The notes under the pieces were generated by a model. The model was not told the origin of the DNA. It saw only the letters and a list, made by a program, of their open reading frames with translations, and searched no databases. 64,000 nucleotides of DNA from Maricaulis sp017643475 (GTDB taxonomy: Bacteria > Pseudomonadota > Alphaproteobacteria > Caulobacterales > Maricaulaceae): assembly GCF_047123815.1 (NCBI RefSeq), contig NZ_CP138920.1, positions 1,550,001-1,614,000 on the forward strand, read 5' to 3'. Below are positions 15,584 through 24,996 of this stretch, piece by piece. The first letter of the stretch is position 1. Each line of letters opens with the position of its first letter. A program made the position numbers and the translations under genes.

Positions 15584-16792
15584 CTAATGGGTTTGCGGCG
15601 CAGGTCGAGCCTTGGTGGATTGCTTTTCTGTAAGCTTTAGGCCCATGACCGGACGCAAGAAGGGTATGCGGCGTATAATTTCAAAGCCGACCGCACAGCC
15701 ACCGGCGGTGATGACCACCAACAAGACGAATTCCGTCCACACGCCCAGACCCAGGCCTGACAGGGCGTATCCAGCCACAACCGTGATCGTCTGGTGCAGG
15801 ATGTAATAAGGGAAGATCGCCTCGGTCAGATAACGGCGCACCGGACCATCACCGGTCAGATAGATCCGGGCCAGACCGACCAGGCTGAGGATGATCGTCC
15901 AGGAAAAGACGATACGACTGATACGGGCCGTCCACAGCCAGGCCTGGTTCTCAACGGCTGGTTCCCAGTTGGAATAAGTCCAGAAGAGGAAGATTGCGGC
16001 CGTCACCGTGATGACGCCGGCCACGGGCAGGATGCGATCGATCGCCCGCCAGAACCCGTCATTCTTGGCCAGTACATAGCCAAGCAAGACCATGGTGAGC
16101 GACCGCGCATGATTGGCCCAGTCATTGAGCAGGTCGTGCGTCGTCGGGAAGTCCGGTGCCAGGGTGAAACGGATCACCAGCAGCGGAATCAGCGGCACCA
16201 GGATCACCAGCGAGGCGGCAAATCCGTTGCTCGCCGTCAGCCGGCCGGCTGCCAGCATTGCCGAACTGTCCGCCAGACGCCGCAGAAGCGGGAAGAGCGG
16301 GGCCAGGAGCAGCGAGTAGACAAACAGATAGACAACGTACCAGAGATGGTTCCAGGTCGGCGTATGAATGGACCACGGACCGTCCCACTCAAAGGCATAG
16401 CCCCGGTAGAAATTCACCAATCCGGGCGCAATCTCACCGGCCGAACGCAATTCCACATAGGTCTGTGGTGCAACCACGAAATACATGCCGAACAGGATGA
16501 CCGGGAAAAGCCGCCAACTGCGATCTGCCGCGAAACGCGCACTGCCCAGCTTGTCAGACAGAAAACGGATCGCCACACCGGAGACCAGGAAGAGCAAGGG
16601 CAGCCGCCAGGGGCTGGACAGCCACATCAACGGCTCCATCGCGTCGTTTGCGCCCAGGCTCTTGGCGTGCCAGCCCTCCGTGTTGAAGAACATGCCGATG
16701 TGGTAAAAGATCAAAAGCCCAAACGCGATGATCCTCAGCCAGTCGAGATCATATCGCCGTGTGAACTGGGCATTGGGGTTGGCACCGGACAT
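15584..16792 (-). CDS. Acyltransferase-3 family membrane protein
   Basis: 402 residues with about ten hydrophobic helices. The first helix carries RRYDLDWLRIIAFGLLIFYH with the conserved His, and the second PLLFLVSGVA, typical of acyltransferase-3/OpgC-like proteins that transfer acyl groups to glucans or other envelope carbohydrates. The substrate is not evident. The ribosome site AGGAGGAAACA is excellent. It is divergent from the LytTR regulator, sharing a 184-base promoter region, so regulation by that protein is plausible. The downstream S9 peptidase starts 32 bases after its stop. Confidence 0.85.
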   Translation of the reverse strand: MSGANPNAQFTRRYDLDWLRIIAFGLLIFYHIGMFFNTEGWHAKSLGANDAMEPLMWLSSPWRLPLLFLVSGVAIRFLSDKLGSARFAADRSWRLFPVILFGMYFVVAPQTYVELRSAGEIAPGLVNFYRGYAFEWDGPWSIHTPTWNHLWYVVYLFVYSLLLAPLFPLLRRLADSSAMLAAGRLTASNGFAASLVILVPLIPLLVIRFTLAPDFPTTHDLLNDWANHARSLTMVLLGYVLAKNDGFWRAIDRILPVAGVITVTAAIFLFWTYSNWEPAVENQAWLWTARISRIVFSWTIILSLVGLARIYLTGDGPVRRYLTEAIFPYYILHQTITVVAGYALSGLGLGVWTEFVLLVVITAGGCAVGFEIIRRIPFLRPVMGLKLTEKQSTKARPAPQTH

Positions 16793-16976
16793 TGTTTCCT
16801 CCTGGTCAGCACTCTACCCCATCTTCTTCGCGGATGTCCCTCGCGAGGACGACACGTGTGGGTCCGCAGGTGGCTCTACGGGGCGAGTGACAACGGGTCC
16901 GGGACAAGCGGCGGCGAGACGGGACGAACGACAGACACCCGCTTGAAACCCGCCCGGGCATGGGCATGATCGCGGG

Positions 16977-17834
16977 ATGGAAAACCGCGAATACAATCTT
17001 GAACAGGATGCCGAGCGAAGACTGCGCCTGACCGCAATGATTGCGGTTTTTTCGCTGACCCTGATCATGATGACGCTCAATGCATCCTCTCTGTTGATGG
17101 AGGCATCACGAGATGGGCGCGAAATCAATCCGCTTTTCCCCTGGCTGAGCGAAGGCACCAGCGCCTTTTACATCCTGGTTCTGTTTTTTGGTCTTTTGTG
17201 GCTGGAACGCCGCTTCCCGATCGAACGCGGCACATGGCGCCGAAATCTTGTCGTGCATGCCGGCGCGGCACTGGTGTGGTCAAGCCTGCACATCCTGGCC
17301 ATGGGCCTGACACGGGAAGCGATTTACCCGGCCCTGCTAGGCTGGGACTACCGGTTTTTCTCCTACCCGGGTCCGTTCGAGGTCTTCCTCTACGAGCTGC
17401 GCAAGGACCTCGTGACCTACACACTGCAGCTGATGACGCTAACCGCTCTGCGCACCATTGAATGGCACCGTATGGAAGCCGCCGCGGCCCGGCGCGATGC
17501 GCGCGAAACCCAGCGCCTGACACTGAAATGCGGCGGCAGAATCATGCATCTGGAAGCGATGAATTTCCTGACGGCGAAGGCGGCCGGGAACTATGTTGAG
17601 ATCGAATTCCAGACCGGCTCCCACCTCGCCCGCATCACCCTGGCCGAGCTGCAGAACCAGCTGGTGGAAGCCCGTGTTGATGCGGTTCGCTGCCATCGCT
17701 CCTGGCTGGTTAACCGGGCCCAGATCCGGGAAATTCGCCCAACGGGCGAAGGTGATGTCGAAATCACACTGGACAGTGGCCGGCAAGTGCCGGGAAGCCG
17801 ACGCTATCGTGATCAACTCAAACGCGCGAACTAG
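16977..17834 (+). CDS. Membrane-bound LytTR-family transcription regulator
   Basis: 285 residues. Four predicted membrane helices in residues 20-160 (the first an AMIAVFSLTLIMMTLN stretch, another FYILVLFFGLLWLE), then a short charged linker and a C-terminal LytTR DNA-binding domain (about 180-280: FLTAKAAGNYVEIE, RCHRSWLVNRAQI, VPGSRRYRDQLK). There is no receiver domain, so the membrane part probably senses directly. It is divergent from an acyltransferase and 110 bases upstream of a His-rich porin on the same strand. Both neighbours are candidate targets. Confidence 0.85.
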   Translation: MENREYNLEQDAERRLRLTAMIAVFSLTLIMMTLNASSLLMEASRDGREINPLFPWLSEGTSAFYILVLFFGLLWLERRFPIERGTWRRNLVVHAGAALVWSSLHILAMGLTREAIYPALLGWDYRFFSYPGPFEVFLYELRKDLVTYTLQLMTLTALRTIEWHRMEAAAARRDARETQRLTLKCGGRIMHLEAMNFLTAKAAGNYVEIEFQTGSHLARITLAELQNQLVEARVDAVRCHRSWLVNRAQIREIRPTGEGDVEITLDSGRQVPGSRRYRDQLKRAN

Positions 17835-17944
17835 TACCATGCTAACTGATTGCACGAGGGCACCCGATCTGGAATACCTGCTTGCATTCCCGGCGGCGGT
17901 GGAGGGGGTCCGCGCACCCGCCAATTGACGGACAGGACAGTAAG

Positions 17945-19495
17945 ATGAACAAGACACTCTTGATCGCGGGTGCAAGCATGCTTGCGCTCAGCCTTTCTTC
18001 CGGTGCCGCTCTGGCATCGGATCCGCAAACCGATGCGCGCATCTCCGAACTGGAAGACCGCATCGCGCAGCTGGAAGAAACCAATCGCCGCCTGCTGGAA
18101 TATCTGGAAAGCCAGCAACAGCCGCAGGGCGCACCGCATCACTCCGGCCCCTCCTCACATCATCAACGTTCCCACGCTCCGGCAGCCACGCAGACACCGG
18201 CGCCGCAGCAACATGCGTCCCATCACGCTGATCACCATGGCGAGAACGCGACAGGCGGTTATGTGGGTCTCAGCTCGGAATACAGCTTCCGCATGCTCGA
18301 TCACGCCGAAAACGTGAACAATCGCCAACTGATCATGTTGCAGGCGATGCAGAATGGCGAGCTGAACAACCGTGTCACCCTGGGCGGTGGCCTGACAGTG
18401 CTGGCCAACTACCAGCGCTCCAATTCCGACACCAAGTTTGGTTGGTTGATGCGCCACCCGACATCCAACAACCAGATTGGCGAAGAAGTATCGGAGTTTG
18501 TGGTGCACGCCGCATCGCTGCAAACGACGGCACGCTTCTCCGACAATATCACTGGCTATCTGGAACTTCTCTACAACCCGGAGCAGAGCTTTGGCTCGGG
18601 CACCATCACCGACCTAAATCGCAACCAGATCCAGATGCGCAAGGCCTATGTCCTGTTCGGCAATCTGGATGAAACACCTTGGTATGCTGCGATCGGCAAG
18701 ATGGACACGCCATTCGGCCTGCAGGACACCGTCAGCCCGTTCACCAATTCCACCACCTGGCACGCCTTTGCAGGCCTCGCCTATGGTGGCCTGGTTGGCT
18801 ACTACAATAATGGTTTCCACCTCCGGGCCATGGGCATCCAGGGCGGTTCCCAATTCCGCGCCCACAACACCTCTGTCCAGGGCACCAATGTTCCGTCCCG
18901 CGTGAACAATTTTGCGGTTGATGCGAACTACACGGCAGATCTCGGCAACGACAACACGCTGCTCGTCGGCGCCAGCTACACGCATGGCTCGACCTATTGC
19001 ACGGCATTCCCGGTCCTCCACTTCAACCCGTGTGCCGACAACAATCCAGCCTATTCCGTCTACGGACGCCTGGAAGCCGGTGCCTTCACCCTGCTCGGAG
19101 AATTTGCATCCACAACCGATGTCTGGCCGGGTTCGCACAATCCGAACGCGCCGCTCAACGTCTTTGAGGCTGTCGAGACCAGTTCCTGGGCACTGGGCGG
19201 TCGCTATGACATGGATATCGGGGCGGACAGCCCGCTGGCGTTCTCCTTCGAGTTCAGCCGTTTCACGGCGGGTGACGAAGGCTCCCCCTGGGAAGACCAG
19301 GACCAGTGGGTCGGTGGCCTGTCCTATTTCGCCACGCCGACGGTCAAACTGTTTGGTGAAGTCATTCACACGGAAGGCTGGGTTCCACTCAACTTCCTGT
19401 CCGGTGGTACGCCGGGCATGCCGATCAATACCACATGGTCGGAAGCTGACGCCGAGACCGACGTGATCACGGTTGGTGTCCAAGCTGCTTTCTAG
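17945..19495 (+). CDS. Outer-membrane porin with coiled coil and His-rich linker (LbtU-like)
   Basis: 516 residues from the ATG at 17945 (AGGA upstream). Signal peptide ending ALA-SDP (about 25), coiled coil (27-58, heptad-like ISELEDRIAQLEETNRRLLEYL pattern), a linker holding ten histidines between residues 65 and 98, then a beta-barrel of alternating strands (KAYVLFGNL, WYAAIGKMDTPFG) closing with an aromatic C-terminal Phe. This resembles LbtU-type siderophore porins or phosphate-selective porins. The His cluster suggests transition-metal handling. Two cysteines (CTAFPVLHFNPC) sit in a probable loop. A strong terminator follows. Confidence 0.75.
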   Translation: MNKTLLIAGASMLALSLSSGAALASDPQTDARISELEDRIAQLEETNRRLLEYLESQQQPQGAPHHSGPSSHHQRSHAPAATQTPAPQQHASHHADHHGENATGGYVGLSSEYSFRMLDHAENVNNRQLIMLQAMQNGELNNRVTLGGGLTVLANYQRSNSDTKFGWLMRHPTSNNQIGEEVSEFVVHAASLQTTARFSDNITGYLELLYNPEQSFGSGTITDLNRNQIQMRKAYVLFGNLDETPWYAAIGKMDTPFGLQDTVSPFTNSTTWHAFAGLAYGGLVGYYNNGFHLRAMGIQGGSQFRAHNTSVQGTNVPSRVNNFAVDANYTADLGNDNTLLVGASYTHGSTYCTAFPVLHFNPCADNNPAYSVYGRLEAGAFTLLGEFASTTDVWPGSHNPNAPLNVFEAVETSSWALGGRYDMDIGADSPLAFSFEFSRFTAGDEGSPWEDQDQWVGGLSYFATPTVKLFGEVIHTEGWVPLNFLSGGTPGMPINTTWSEADAETDVITVGVQAAF

Positions 19496-19518
19496 TGCGG
19501 CGGGTAGCCGTTTAGCGA

Positions 19519-19552
19519 CCCCCGCCGGATATCTCCGGCGGGGGTTCTTTTT
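19519..19552 (+). terminator. Rho-independent terminator after porin gene
   Basis: An 11-base perfect stem, CCCCCGCCGGA with TCCGGCGGGGG, a TATC loop and TTCTTTTT. It lies 23 bases downstream of the porin stop. Confidence 0.92.
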
Positions 19553-19561
19553 GCCGCAAAG

Positions 19562-19594
19562 AAAAACCCCGCCAGCATGAGCCGACGGGGTTTT
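19562..19594 (-). terminator. Rho-independent terminator after pnp
   Basis: AAAACCCCG (19563-19571) pairs with CGGGGTTTT (19586-19594). Read on the minus strand, it ends in a U-run and lies 32 bases beyond the pnp stop; the A/T arms make it potentially bidirectional. Confidence 0.8.
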
Positions 19595-19625
19595 CTCAAT
19601 CCTGAAGCGGAAAGCTGGAAGCGGC

Positions 19626-21764
19626 TTACGCCTCTTCGGAAGCTTCCTCGTCCTTCTTGACTTCTTCACCAGATTCCTGGTCGACGACCTTCATGGACAG
19701 GCGAACCTTGCCACGATCATCAAAGCCGAGAAGCTTCACGAAGACCTCGTCACCTTCGGAGACGACGTCAGACGGGTGCTTCACACGCTCATTCTTCATC
19801 TGAGAGACGTGCACGAGGCCGTCTTTCGGTCCGAAGAAGTTCACGAAGGCACCAAAGTCCATGACCTTGACGACCTTGCCCTTGTAGATCTGGCCTTCTT
19901 CCGGCTCAGCCGTCAGACCGTGGATCCAGTCGCGGGCTGCCTTGATCGAAGCTGCATCGGAAGATGCGATCTTGATCACGCCGTCATCATTGATGTCGAC
20001 CTTGGCACCGGTGGTTTCCACGATCTCGCGGATCACCTTGCCGCCAGAACCGATAACGTCACGGATCTTGTCGGTCGGGATCTGCATGGTCTCGATACGC
20101 GGTGCGAACTCGCCGAGTTCCTCACGCGCCGTGTCGAGCGCCTTGGCCATCTCGTCAAGGATGTGCATACGCCCACCCTTGGCCTGGTCCAGGGCCGTTT
20201 CCATGATCTCCTTGGTGATACCGGCGATCTTGATGTCCATCTGCAGCGATGTGACACCTTCAGACGTACCGGCAACCTTGAAGTCCATGTCACCGAGGTG
20301 ATCTTCATCACCCAGGATGTCGGACAGGACAGCAACGCCTTCCGGATCCTTGATCAGGCCCATGGCGATACCGGAAACCGGACGCGTGATCGGAACACCC
20401 GCATCCATCATGGCCAGGGATGCACCACACACGGTCGCCATGGAGGACGAACCGTTGGACTCGGTGATCTCGGACACGAGACGGATGGTGTACGGGAAGT
20501 CTTCGGCACCCGGAATAACTGCGCGGACTGCGCGCCATGCCAGCTTGCCGTGACCGATTTCACGACGGCCCGGAGCCAGGCGGAACGAGGTTTCGCCGAC
20601 AGAGTAGGGCGGGAAATTGTAGTGGAGCATGAAGCGCTCCTTGTACGTTCCCGTCAGATCGTCGATGAACTGCTCGTCGTCACCCGTACCCAGGGTCGCA
20701 ACGACCATGGCCTGGGTCTCGCCACGCGTGAACAGGGCAGAACCGTGCGTACGCGGCAGGATACCGGCTTCAGAGACGATGGAGCGAACCTGGTCGAGGG
20801 AACGACCGTCGATACGCTTGCCGGTCTTGATGATGCCACCGCGAACAACGGAAGCTTCAACAGACTTGAGCACGTCCTTGAGAACGGTCTCTTCGATACC
20901 GTCTTGGTTTTCCTCGGTCTGCAGCAGGGCTGCAACAGCCTTTTCCTTCGCTTCGCCAACCGCAGCGTAACGCTCGGTTTTCTCAACGATGGTGTAAGCC
21001 TTGGCGATGTCATCACCGACCAGTTCGCGAACCTTGGCTTCTTCGGCGGAATGATCTTCCGGCTCGTAGTCCCACGGCTCCTTGGCGGCTTTTTCAGCCA
21101 GGCGGATGATGGCGTCGAGCACCGGCTGGAAAGCCTCGTGACCGGCAACAACCGCACCCAGCATGATTTCCTCGGACAGCTCTTTCGCTTCCGATTCAAC
21201 CATCATCACGGCGTCAGCCGTACCAGCAACAACGAGGTCGAGATCGCTCTCGGCCATTTCGTCAACCTGCGGGTTGATGACGTATTCGCCATCGATATAG
21301 CCAACGCGAGCAGCGCCGATCGGGCCCATGAACGGCAGGCCGGACAGGCACAGAGCCGCAGATGCGCCAACCATGCCGACAACATCCGGGTCATTTTCCA
21401 TGTCGTGGGACAGAACCGTGATCATGACCTGGACTTCGTTCTTGAAGCCTTTCACGAACAGCGGGCGGATCGGACGGTCGATGAGACGAGACGTCAGCGT
21501 CTCTTTCTCGGTCGGGCGACCTTCGCGTTTAAAAAAGCCACCAGGAATCTTACCGGCGGCGAAGTATTTCTCTTGGTAGTTGACGGTCAGCGGGAAGAAA
21601 TCAGCCCCCGGCTTGACCTGTTTGACGCCTACGGCGGTGGCGAGAACCGTGGTCTCGCCATAGGTCACCATGACCGCGCCGTCTGCCTGTCGGGCGACCC
21701 GCCCGGTTTCGATGGTGAGTGGGCGACCCGCCCACTCAATCGTTTCTTTTTGGATATCGAACAT
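19626..21764 (-). CDS. pnp: Polyribonucleotide nucleotidyltransferase
   Basis: 712 residues. A 3'-5' phosphorolytic exoribonuclease and degradosome component. Two RNase PH-like domains separated by an alpha-helical region, the catalytic acidic patch DMDFKVAGT...DIK in the second (about 485-505), a KH domain with GSGGKVIREI (about 566), and an S1 domain (about 620-690, YKGKVVKVMDFGAFV) with an acidic C-terminal tail. It follows rpsO by 29 bases, the usual rpsO-pnp pair, in which PNPase in other bacteria controls its own mRNA. Confidence 0.98.
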   Translation of the reverse strand: MFDIQKETIEWAGRPLTIETGRVARQADGAVMVTYGETTVLATAVGVKQVKPGADFFPLTVNYQEKYFAAGKIPGGFFKREGRPTEKETLTSRLIDRPIRPLFVKGFKNEVQVMITVLSHDMENDPDVVGMVGASAALCLSGLPFMGPIGAARVGYIDGEYVINPQVDEMAESDLDLVVAGTADAVMMVESEAKELSEEIMLGAVVAGHEAFQPVLDAIIRLAEKAAKEPWDYEPEDHSAEEAKVRELVGDDIAKAYTIVEKTERYAAVGEAKEKAVAALLQTEENQDGIEETVLKDVLKSVEASVVRGGIIKTGKRIDGRSLDQVRSIVSEAGILPRTHGSALFTRGETQAMVVATLGTGDDEQFIDDLTGTYKERFMLHYNFPPYSVGETSFRLAPGRREIGHGKLAWRAVRAVIPGAEDFPYTIRLVSEITESNGSSSMATVCGASLAMMDAGVPITRPVSGIAMGLIKDPEGVAVLSDILGDEDHLGDMDFKVAGTSEGVTSLQMDIKIAGITKEIMETALDQAKGGRMHILDEMAKALDTAREELGEFAPRIETMQIPTDKIRDVIGSGGKVIREIVETTGAKVDINDDGVIKIASSDAASIKAARDWIHGLTAEPEEGQIYKGKVVKVMDFGAFVNFFGPKDGLVHVSQMKNERVKHPSDVVSEGDEVFVKLLGFDDRGKVRLSMKVVDQESGEEVKKDEEASEEA

Positions 21765-21793
21765 ATCGTCTTTCGTACGGATAATGTCGCGGA

Positions 21794-22063
21794 TTAGCGG
21801 CGCAGACCGAGCTTCTCGATGATTGCCTTGTAACGCGCTTCGTCTTTCTTCTTCAGATAGTCGAGAAGGCGACGGCGCTGAGAGACCATTTTAAGAAGGC
21901 CGCGACGGGAATGGTTGTCCTTCTTGTGGGTCTTGAAGTGTTCGGTGAGGTTGGAAATACGCTCGGACAGGATAGCAACCTGTACTTCCGGCGAACCGGT
22001 ATCGGCATTGCCACGGGCGTGTTCAGAAATAAGAGCAGTCTTGCGCTCAGCTTCAATCGACAT
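21794..22063 (-). CDS. rpsO: 30S ribosomal protein S15
   Basis: 89 residues, normal length. It binds the 16S rRNA three-way junction early in 30S assembly and contacts 23S rRNA in a bridge. Family signatures GSPEVQVAILSERI and LTEHFKTHKKDNHSRRGLLKMVSQRRRLLDYL are both present. AGGAG precedes the ATG. It sits between truB and pnp as in most proteobacteria. Confidence 0.98.
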   Translation of the reverse strand: MSIEAERKTALISEHARGNADTGSPEVQVAILSERISNLTEHFKTHKKDNHSRRGLLKMVSQRRRLLDYLKKKDEARYKAIIEKLGLRR

Positions 22064-22089
22064 CGGGATCTCCTAGTAGTCGTGTGACC

Positions 22090-23046
22090 CTATGGGGTCA
22101 GATTAAAAACACGCGAGGGCTGGAACTGCCCGGCCTTCGCTTCGCCCAGTGCTACTGCGATCCCGTTGTTCTCGGCGAGAACCAGGAAGGTGCAATCCTT
22201 GCCCGCAATCGACAGCGGGCGTCGTTGCTCCTTCAGTTCTTGCGCAATACGCGGGAGCAGGACGATTGAGCGTCCTTGCTTCAGTTGGAAAGTCTCGTCG
22301 TCGGTCACGGCCAGTGCCGGGATGTCGTCCAGCGCGGTCTGAACCGGGAGCAAGGCTTCCGAAGCGGCGCCCTTATGGGCCATTTCTTCCAGTTCGTCCA
22401 GCTTTATGGACTCCTCCTCCAGGAAGGATCCCACCTCGGTCCGGCGCAGCTCAACAATATGACCTTCTGTATCGAGCGCATGTCCAAGATCACGCGCCAG
22501 AGAGCGCACATAGGCGCCCTTGCCACACCGCATCTCGAAAACCGCCTCATCAGCGCTGCGAACCTCGATAAGCTTCAGGGATTCAATGTAAATCGGGCGC
22601 GGCTCAAGCTCCACCGTCTCCCCGTCACGCGCCAGGTCATAGGCACGCTCGCCATCGACCTTGATGGCGGAATAGGCCGGCGGGATCTGTTCGATATCGC
22701 CGATGAACTGATCAAGCACGGATTCAATATGATCCCGCTCCGGGCGAACCTCGGACATCGCAATCACCTTGCCCTCTGCATCCAGCGTGTCGGTCCGCTC
22801 GCCCCAGCGCACGGTAAAGCGATAGGCCTTCTCACCCTCCATGGCGAAGGGCACCGTCTTGGTCGCCTCGCCCAGCGCAATCGGCAGGATGCCGGTCGCC
22901 AGTGGATCAAGCGTGCCGGCATGACCAGCCTTGTTCGCGTTGAACAGGCGTCGAACAGCCGAAACCGCCTGCGTGGAGGTCATGTCATACGGTTTGTCGA
23001 GGATGACCCAGCCGTGGATCGCCAGGCCTTTTTTGCGTCGCCCCAT
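22090..23046 (-). CDS. truB: tRNA pseudouridine(55) synthase
   Basis: 318 residues. Makes pseudouridine 55 in the T-loop of tRNAs. Catalytic Asp47 is in GHAGTLDPLATG; also present are GWVILDKP near the start, the PPAYSAIKVDG segment and RCGKGAYVRSLARDLG. The start at 23046 has AAAAGG upstream; the frame extends 43 codons further but without family similarity. The usual partner rbfA is not adjacent: a plus-strand serine hydrolase gene sits between them. A short hairpin (GACCC/GGGTC) overlaps its stop. Confidence 0.96.
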   Translation of the reverse strand: MGRRKKGLAIHGWVILDKPYDMTSTQAVSAVRRLFNANKAGHAGTLDPLATGILPIALGEATKTVPFAMEGEKAYRFTVRWGERTDTLDAEGKVIAMSEVRPERDHIESVLDQFIGDIEQIPPAYSAIKVDGERAYDLARDGETVELEPRPIYIESLKLIEVRSADEAVFEMRCGKGAYVRSLARDLGHALDTEGHIVELRRTEVGSFLEEESIKLDELEEMAHKGAASEALLPVQTALDDIPALAVTDDETFQLKQGRSIVLLPRIAQELKEQRRPLSIAGKDCTFLVLAENNGIAVALGEAKAGQFQPSRVFNLTP

Positions 23047-23236
23047 GAGGATACCTTTTCTCTTCTGGTTCTCATGCCGGGGATCGGACCCGGCCAAGCA
23101 AGTCGCGCTGTTTATTGGATCACGAGGCTGACCGCAAGCGCCTGAGCCGCTCGGCTGGAAAAAGTCGCCACTCACGGAATCCGGCTTGTTCTGACAAAGC
23201 CGGACAGACTAGGAGTTGGAGGCTAGGAGAAACTGT

Positions 23237-24586
23237 ATGATTCGCATCGCACTGCTTGCCGTTCTGAGCGCCCTGACCTCGACTGCGGCCCTTGCCCAGG
23301 ATCCCGATATCAGCGCGCGTCTGCGTGCCTATTTCGAGCCACTGGAAGCCAGCCGCGATTTTTCCGGTGTGATCGCCGTGCGCCGGGGCGATGAACTGAT
23401 CAGTTATGAGCGTTTCGGCTACGCGAACTGGGAGACGGGTACTCAATTCACACCGCAGACCGCCTTCCCGGTCGGATCAGTCACCAAAAGCCTGACCGCA
23501 GGTCTGATCATTCGAATGAGCGGCGAAGGTCAGCTGAACCTGGATGCGCCAGTCCGCCAGTACATTCCCGACCTCGATCCGGCATTTACGGCCAGCGTCT
23601 TCGATGTGCTGATGCACCGCTCAGGCCTGCCGCGCGACTTTTCTCCGGGAGCCCTGACAGACAACCGCTCCCACACAGTCATCCAATGGCTGAATGACAC
23701 GCATGCTTTCGAACCGGGTCCGCATGATGAGAGTTATTCCAATGTCGGCTACAGCCTGCTCGCCATTGTCGCCGAACGCGCCGGCCATGGCAGGTTCGAG
23801 ACTCTGGTGACGATGGAATTGCTGTCGCCGCTGGGCATGACCTCAAGCCGCCTCTCGCGCGAGCGCCGGGAACTGGATGTCACCGGTTACGCACCGGGCC
23901 CGCTGCCGCTGGATCTGCGCGCACCCATGGTGGACGAACCGGGCTTTGGTGCTGGCGGGCTGATCACCACGGTCGATGATCTGATGCGGCTGGCCACGGC
24001 GGTGGCCTCCCGGGAGCTGGATTTGTTCCAACCGGACGGAAGCCTGATCGGGAGCTTCTCGGTCCGTACACTGGGCGAAGAGGTGATCTACACCATACAG
24101 GGCAGTGTGCCGGGCTATTCCGGAGGGGTATCCATCATTCCCGCGCGCGAACTCGTCATCGCCTATTCGACCAATATCGAGTCCTATTCGAACTGGGGAA
24201 TCCGCGACGTACTGCACCGGCTGGTGCTGGATGAAGCCGTCATTCCGGCAGCTGTCCGTCAGCCCACCTACGAACTGGCCGACAGTCATCGCGCATTGAT
24301 CGGAACATATGAAAGCACCGGATTTGGCCCGGTCGAGATCTCGGAAGCGGAAGACGGGCTGGCCTTCACGCTTCTAGAGCGGGGCTGGAGTTTTTACCTG
24401 ACCCCTCAGCCGGACGGGGCGGTCCTGTGGCGGACATTCAATATCCATCTCGCCCCGACACGTGACGAAACGGGCCTGTTGACGGCGCTGACCGCGACAC
24501 AACGGATGATCGGGCAGCAGACCGAAATCTCACGCTGGGCACGCGACATGCCGCCAATGCCTGAAACAGAGACGGCGGAAGACTAG
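23237..24586 (+). CDS. Secreted serine hydrolase, class C beta-lactamase fold
   Basis: 449 residues, signal peptide ending ALA-QDP (residue 20). Motifs S81-V-T-K84 and Y167-S-N169 mark the penicillin-binding/class C beta-lactamase family; the third motif is not a clear HxG (a PGYSGG stretch occupies the region). The C-terminal 120 residues form an extra beta-rich domain (IGTYESTGFGPVEIS) as in many family esterases/peptidases. Start ATG 23237 has GGAGA; a TTG 21 bases upstream is in frame. It lies on the opposite strand within the otherwise conserved truB-rbfA block and overlaps the rbfA stop by 4 bases. Confidence 0.85.
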   Translation: MIRIALLAVLSALTSTAALAQDPDISARLRAYFEPLEASRDFSGVIAVRRGDELISYERFGYANWETGTQFTPQTAFPVGSVTKSLTAGLIIRMSGEGQLNLDAPVRQYIPDLDPAFTASVFDVLMHRSGLPRDFSPGALTDNRSHTVIQWLNDTHAFEPGPHDESYSNVGYSLLAIVAERAGHGRFETLVTMELLSPLGMTSSRLSRERRELDVTGYAPGPLPLDLRAPMVDEPGFGAGGLITTVDDLMRLATAVASRELDLFQPDGSLIGSFSVRTLGEEVIYTIQGSVPGYSGGVSIIPARELVIAYSTNIESYSNWGIRDVLHRLVLDEAVIPAAVRQPTYELADSHRALIGTYESTGFGPVEISEAEDGLAFTLLERGWSFYLTPQPDGAVLWRTFNIHLAPTRDETGLLTALTATQRMIGQQTEISRWARDMPPMPETETAED

Positions 24587-24996
24587 TCCCGGTCTTCCTC
24601 ATCCTCATTGCGCAGGTCCTGGGTCACTTCCGGACGTGACAGCAATGCATCGACCTGGCTGGCCGTATCGAAACTGTTGTCGGCGTGGAAGTGCAATTCC
24701 GGCGTGAACTTCATGTCGATCTGACGTCCAAGGCGACCGCGCAGGAAACCGGCAGTCTTGTTGAGCGCGGAGGCCAGCGCCTTGGCATCACCCTGACCGA
24801 GCGGGGCGACATAGACCTTGGCCGAGCGCAGATCCGGGCTGGGACGCACTTCAGTGACCGAGATCAAAACAGACTCCAGGGCAGGGTCGCGCAGGCCCTC
24901 ACGGGCGAGAATATCGACCAGGGCATGACGGATCAGCTCGCCAGCGCGCAACTGCCGCTGTGAGGGGCCTTTGGAATTGTCGAAACGTTTTGCCAT
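24583..24996 (-). CDS. rbfA: 30S ribosome-binding factor A
   Basis: 137 residues from the ATG at 24996 (AGGAAGG upstream). A KH-like protein that binds immature 30S and helps 16S rRNA 5'-end maturation. Family features: SQRQLRAGELIRHALVDIL at the start, ITEVRPSPDLR-like SVTEVRPSPDLRSAKVYV mid-protein, and KFTPELHFHADNSFD. The acidic tail is common in alphaproteobacteria. It is normally next to infB; here about 2 kb of plus-strand genes separate them. Confidence 0.95.
   Translation of the reverse strand: MAKRFDNSKGPSQRQLRAGELIRHALVDILAREGLRDPALESVLISVTEVRPSPDLRSAKVYVAPLGQGDAKALASALNKTAGFLRGRLGRQIDMKFTPELHFHADNSFDTASQVDALLSRPEVTQDLRNEDEEDRD

Noticed and set aside
19776..21797. Long plus-strand frame of 673 codons opposite pnp
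   Set aside because: It is antisense to the whole of pnp and has the low-complexity His/Asp/Arg composition typical of the complement of a GC-rich gene; no family similarity.
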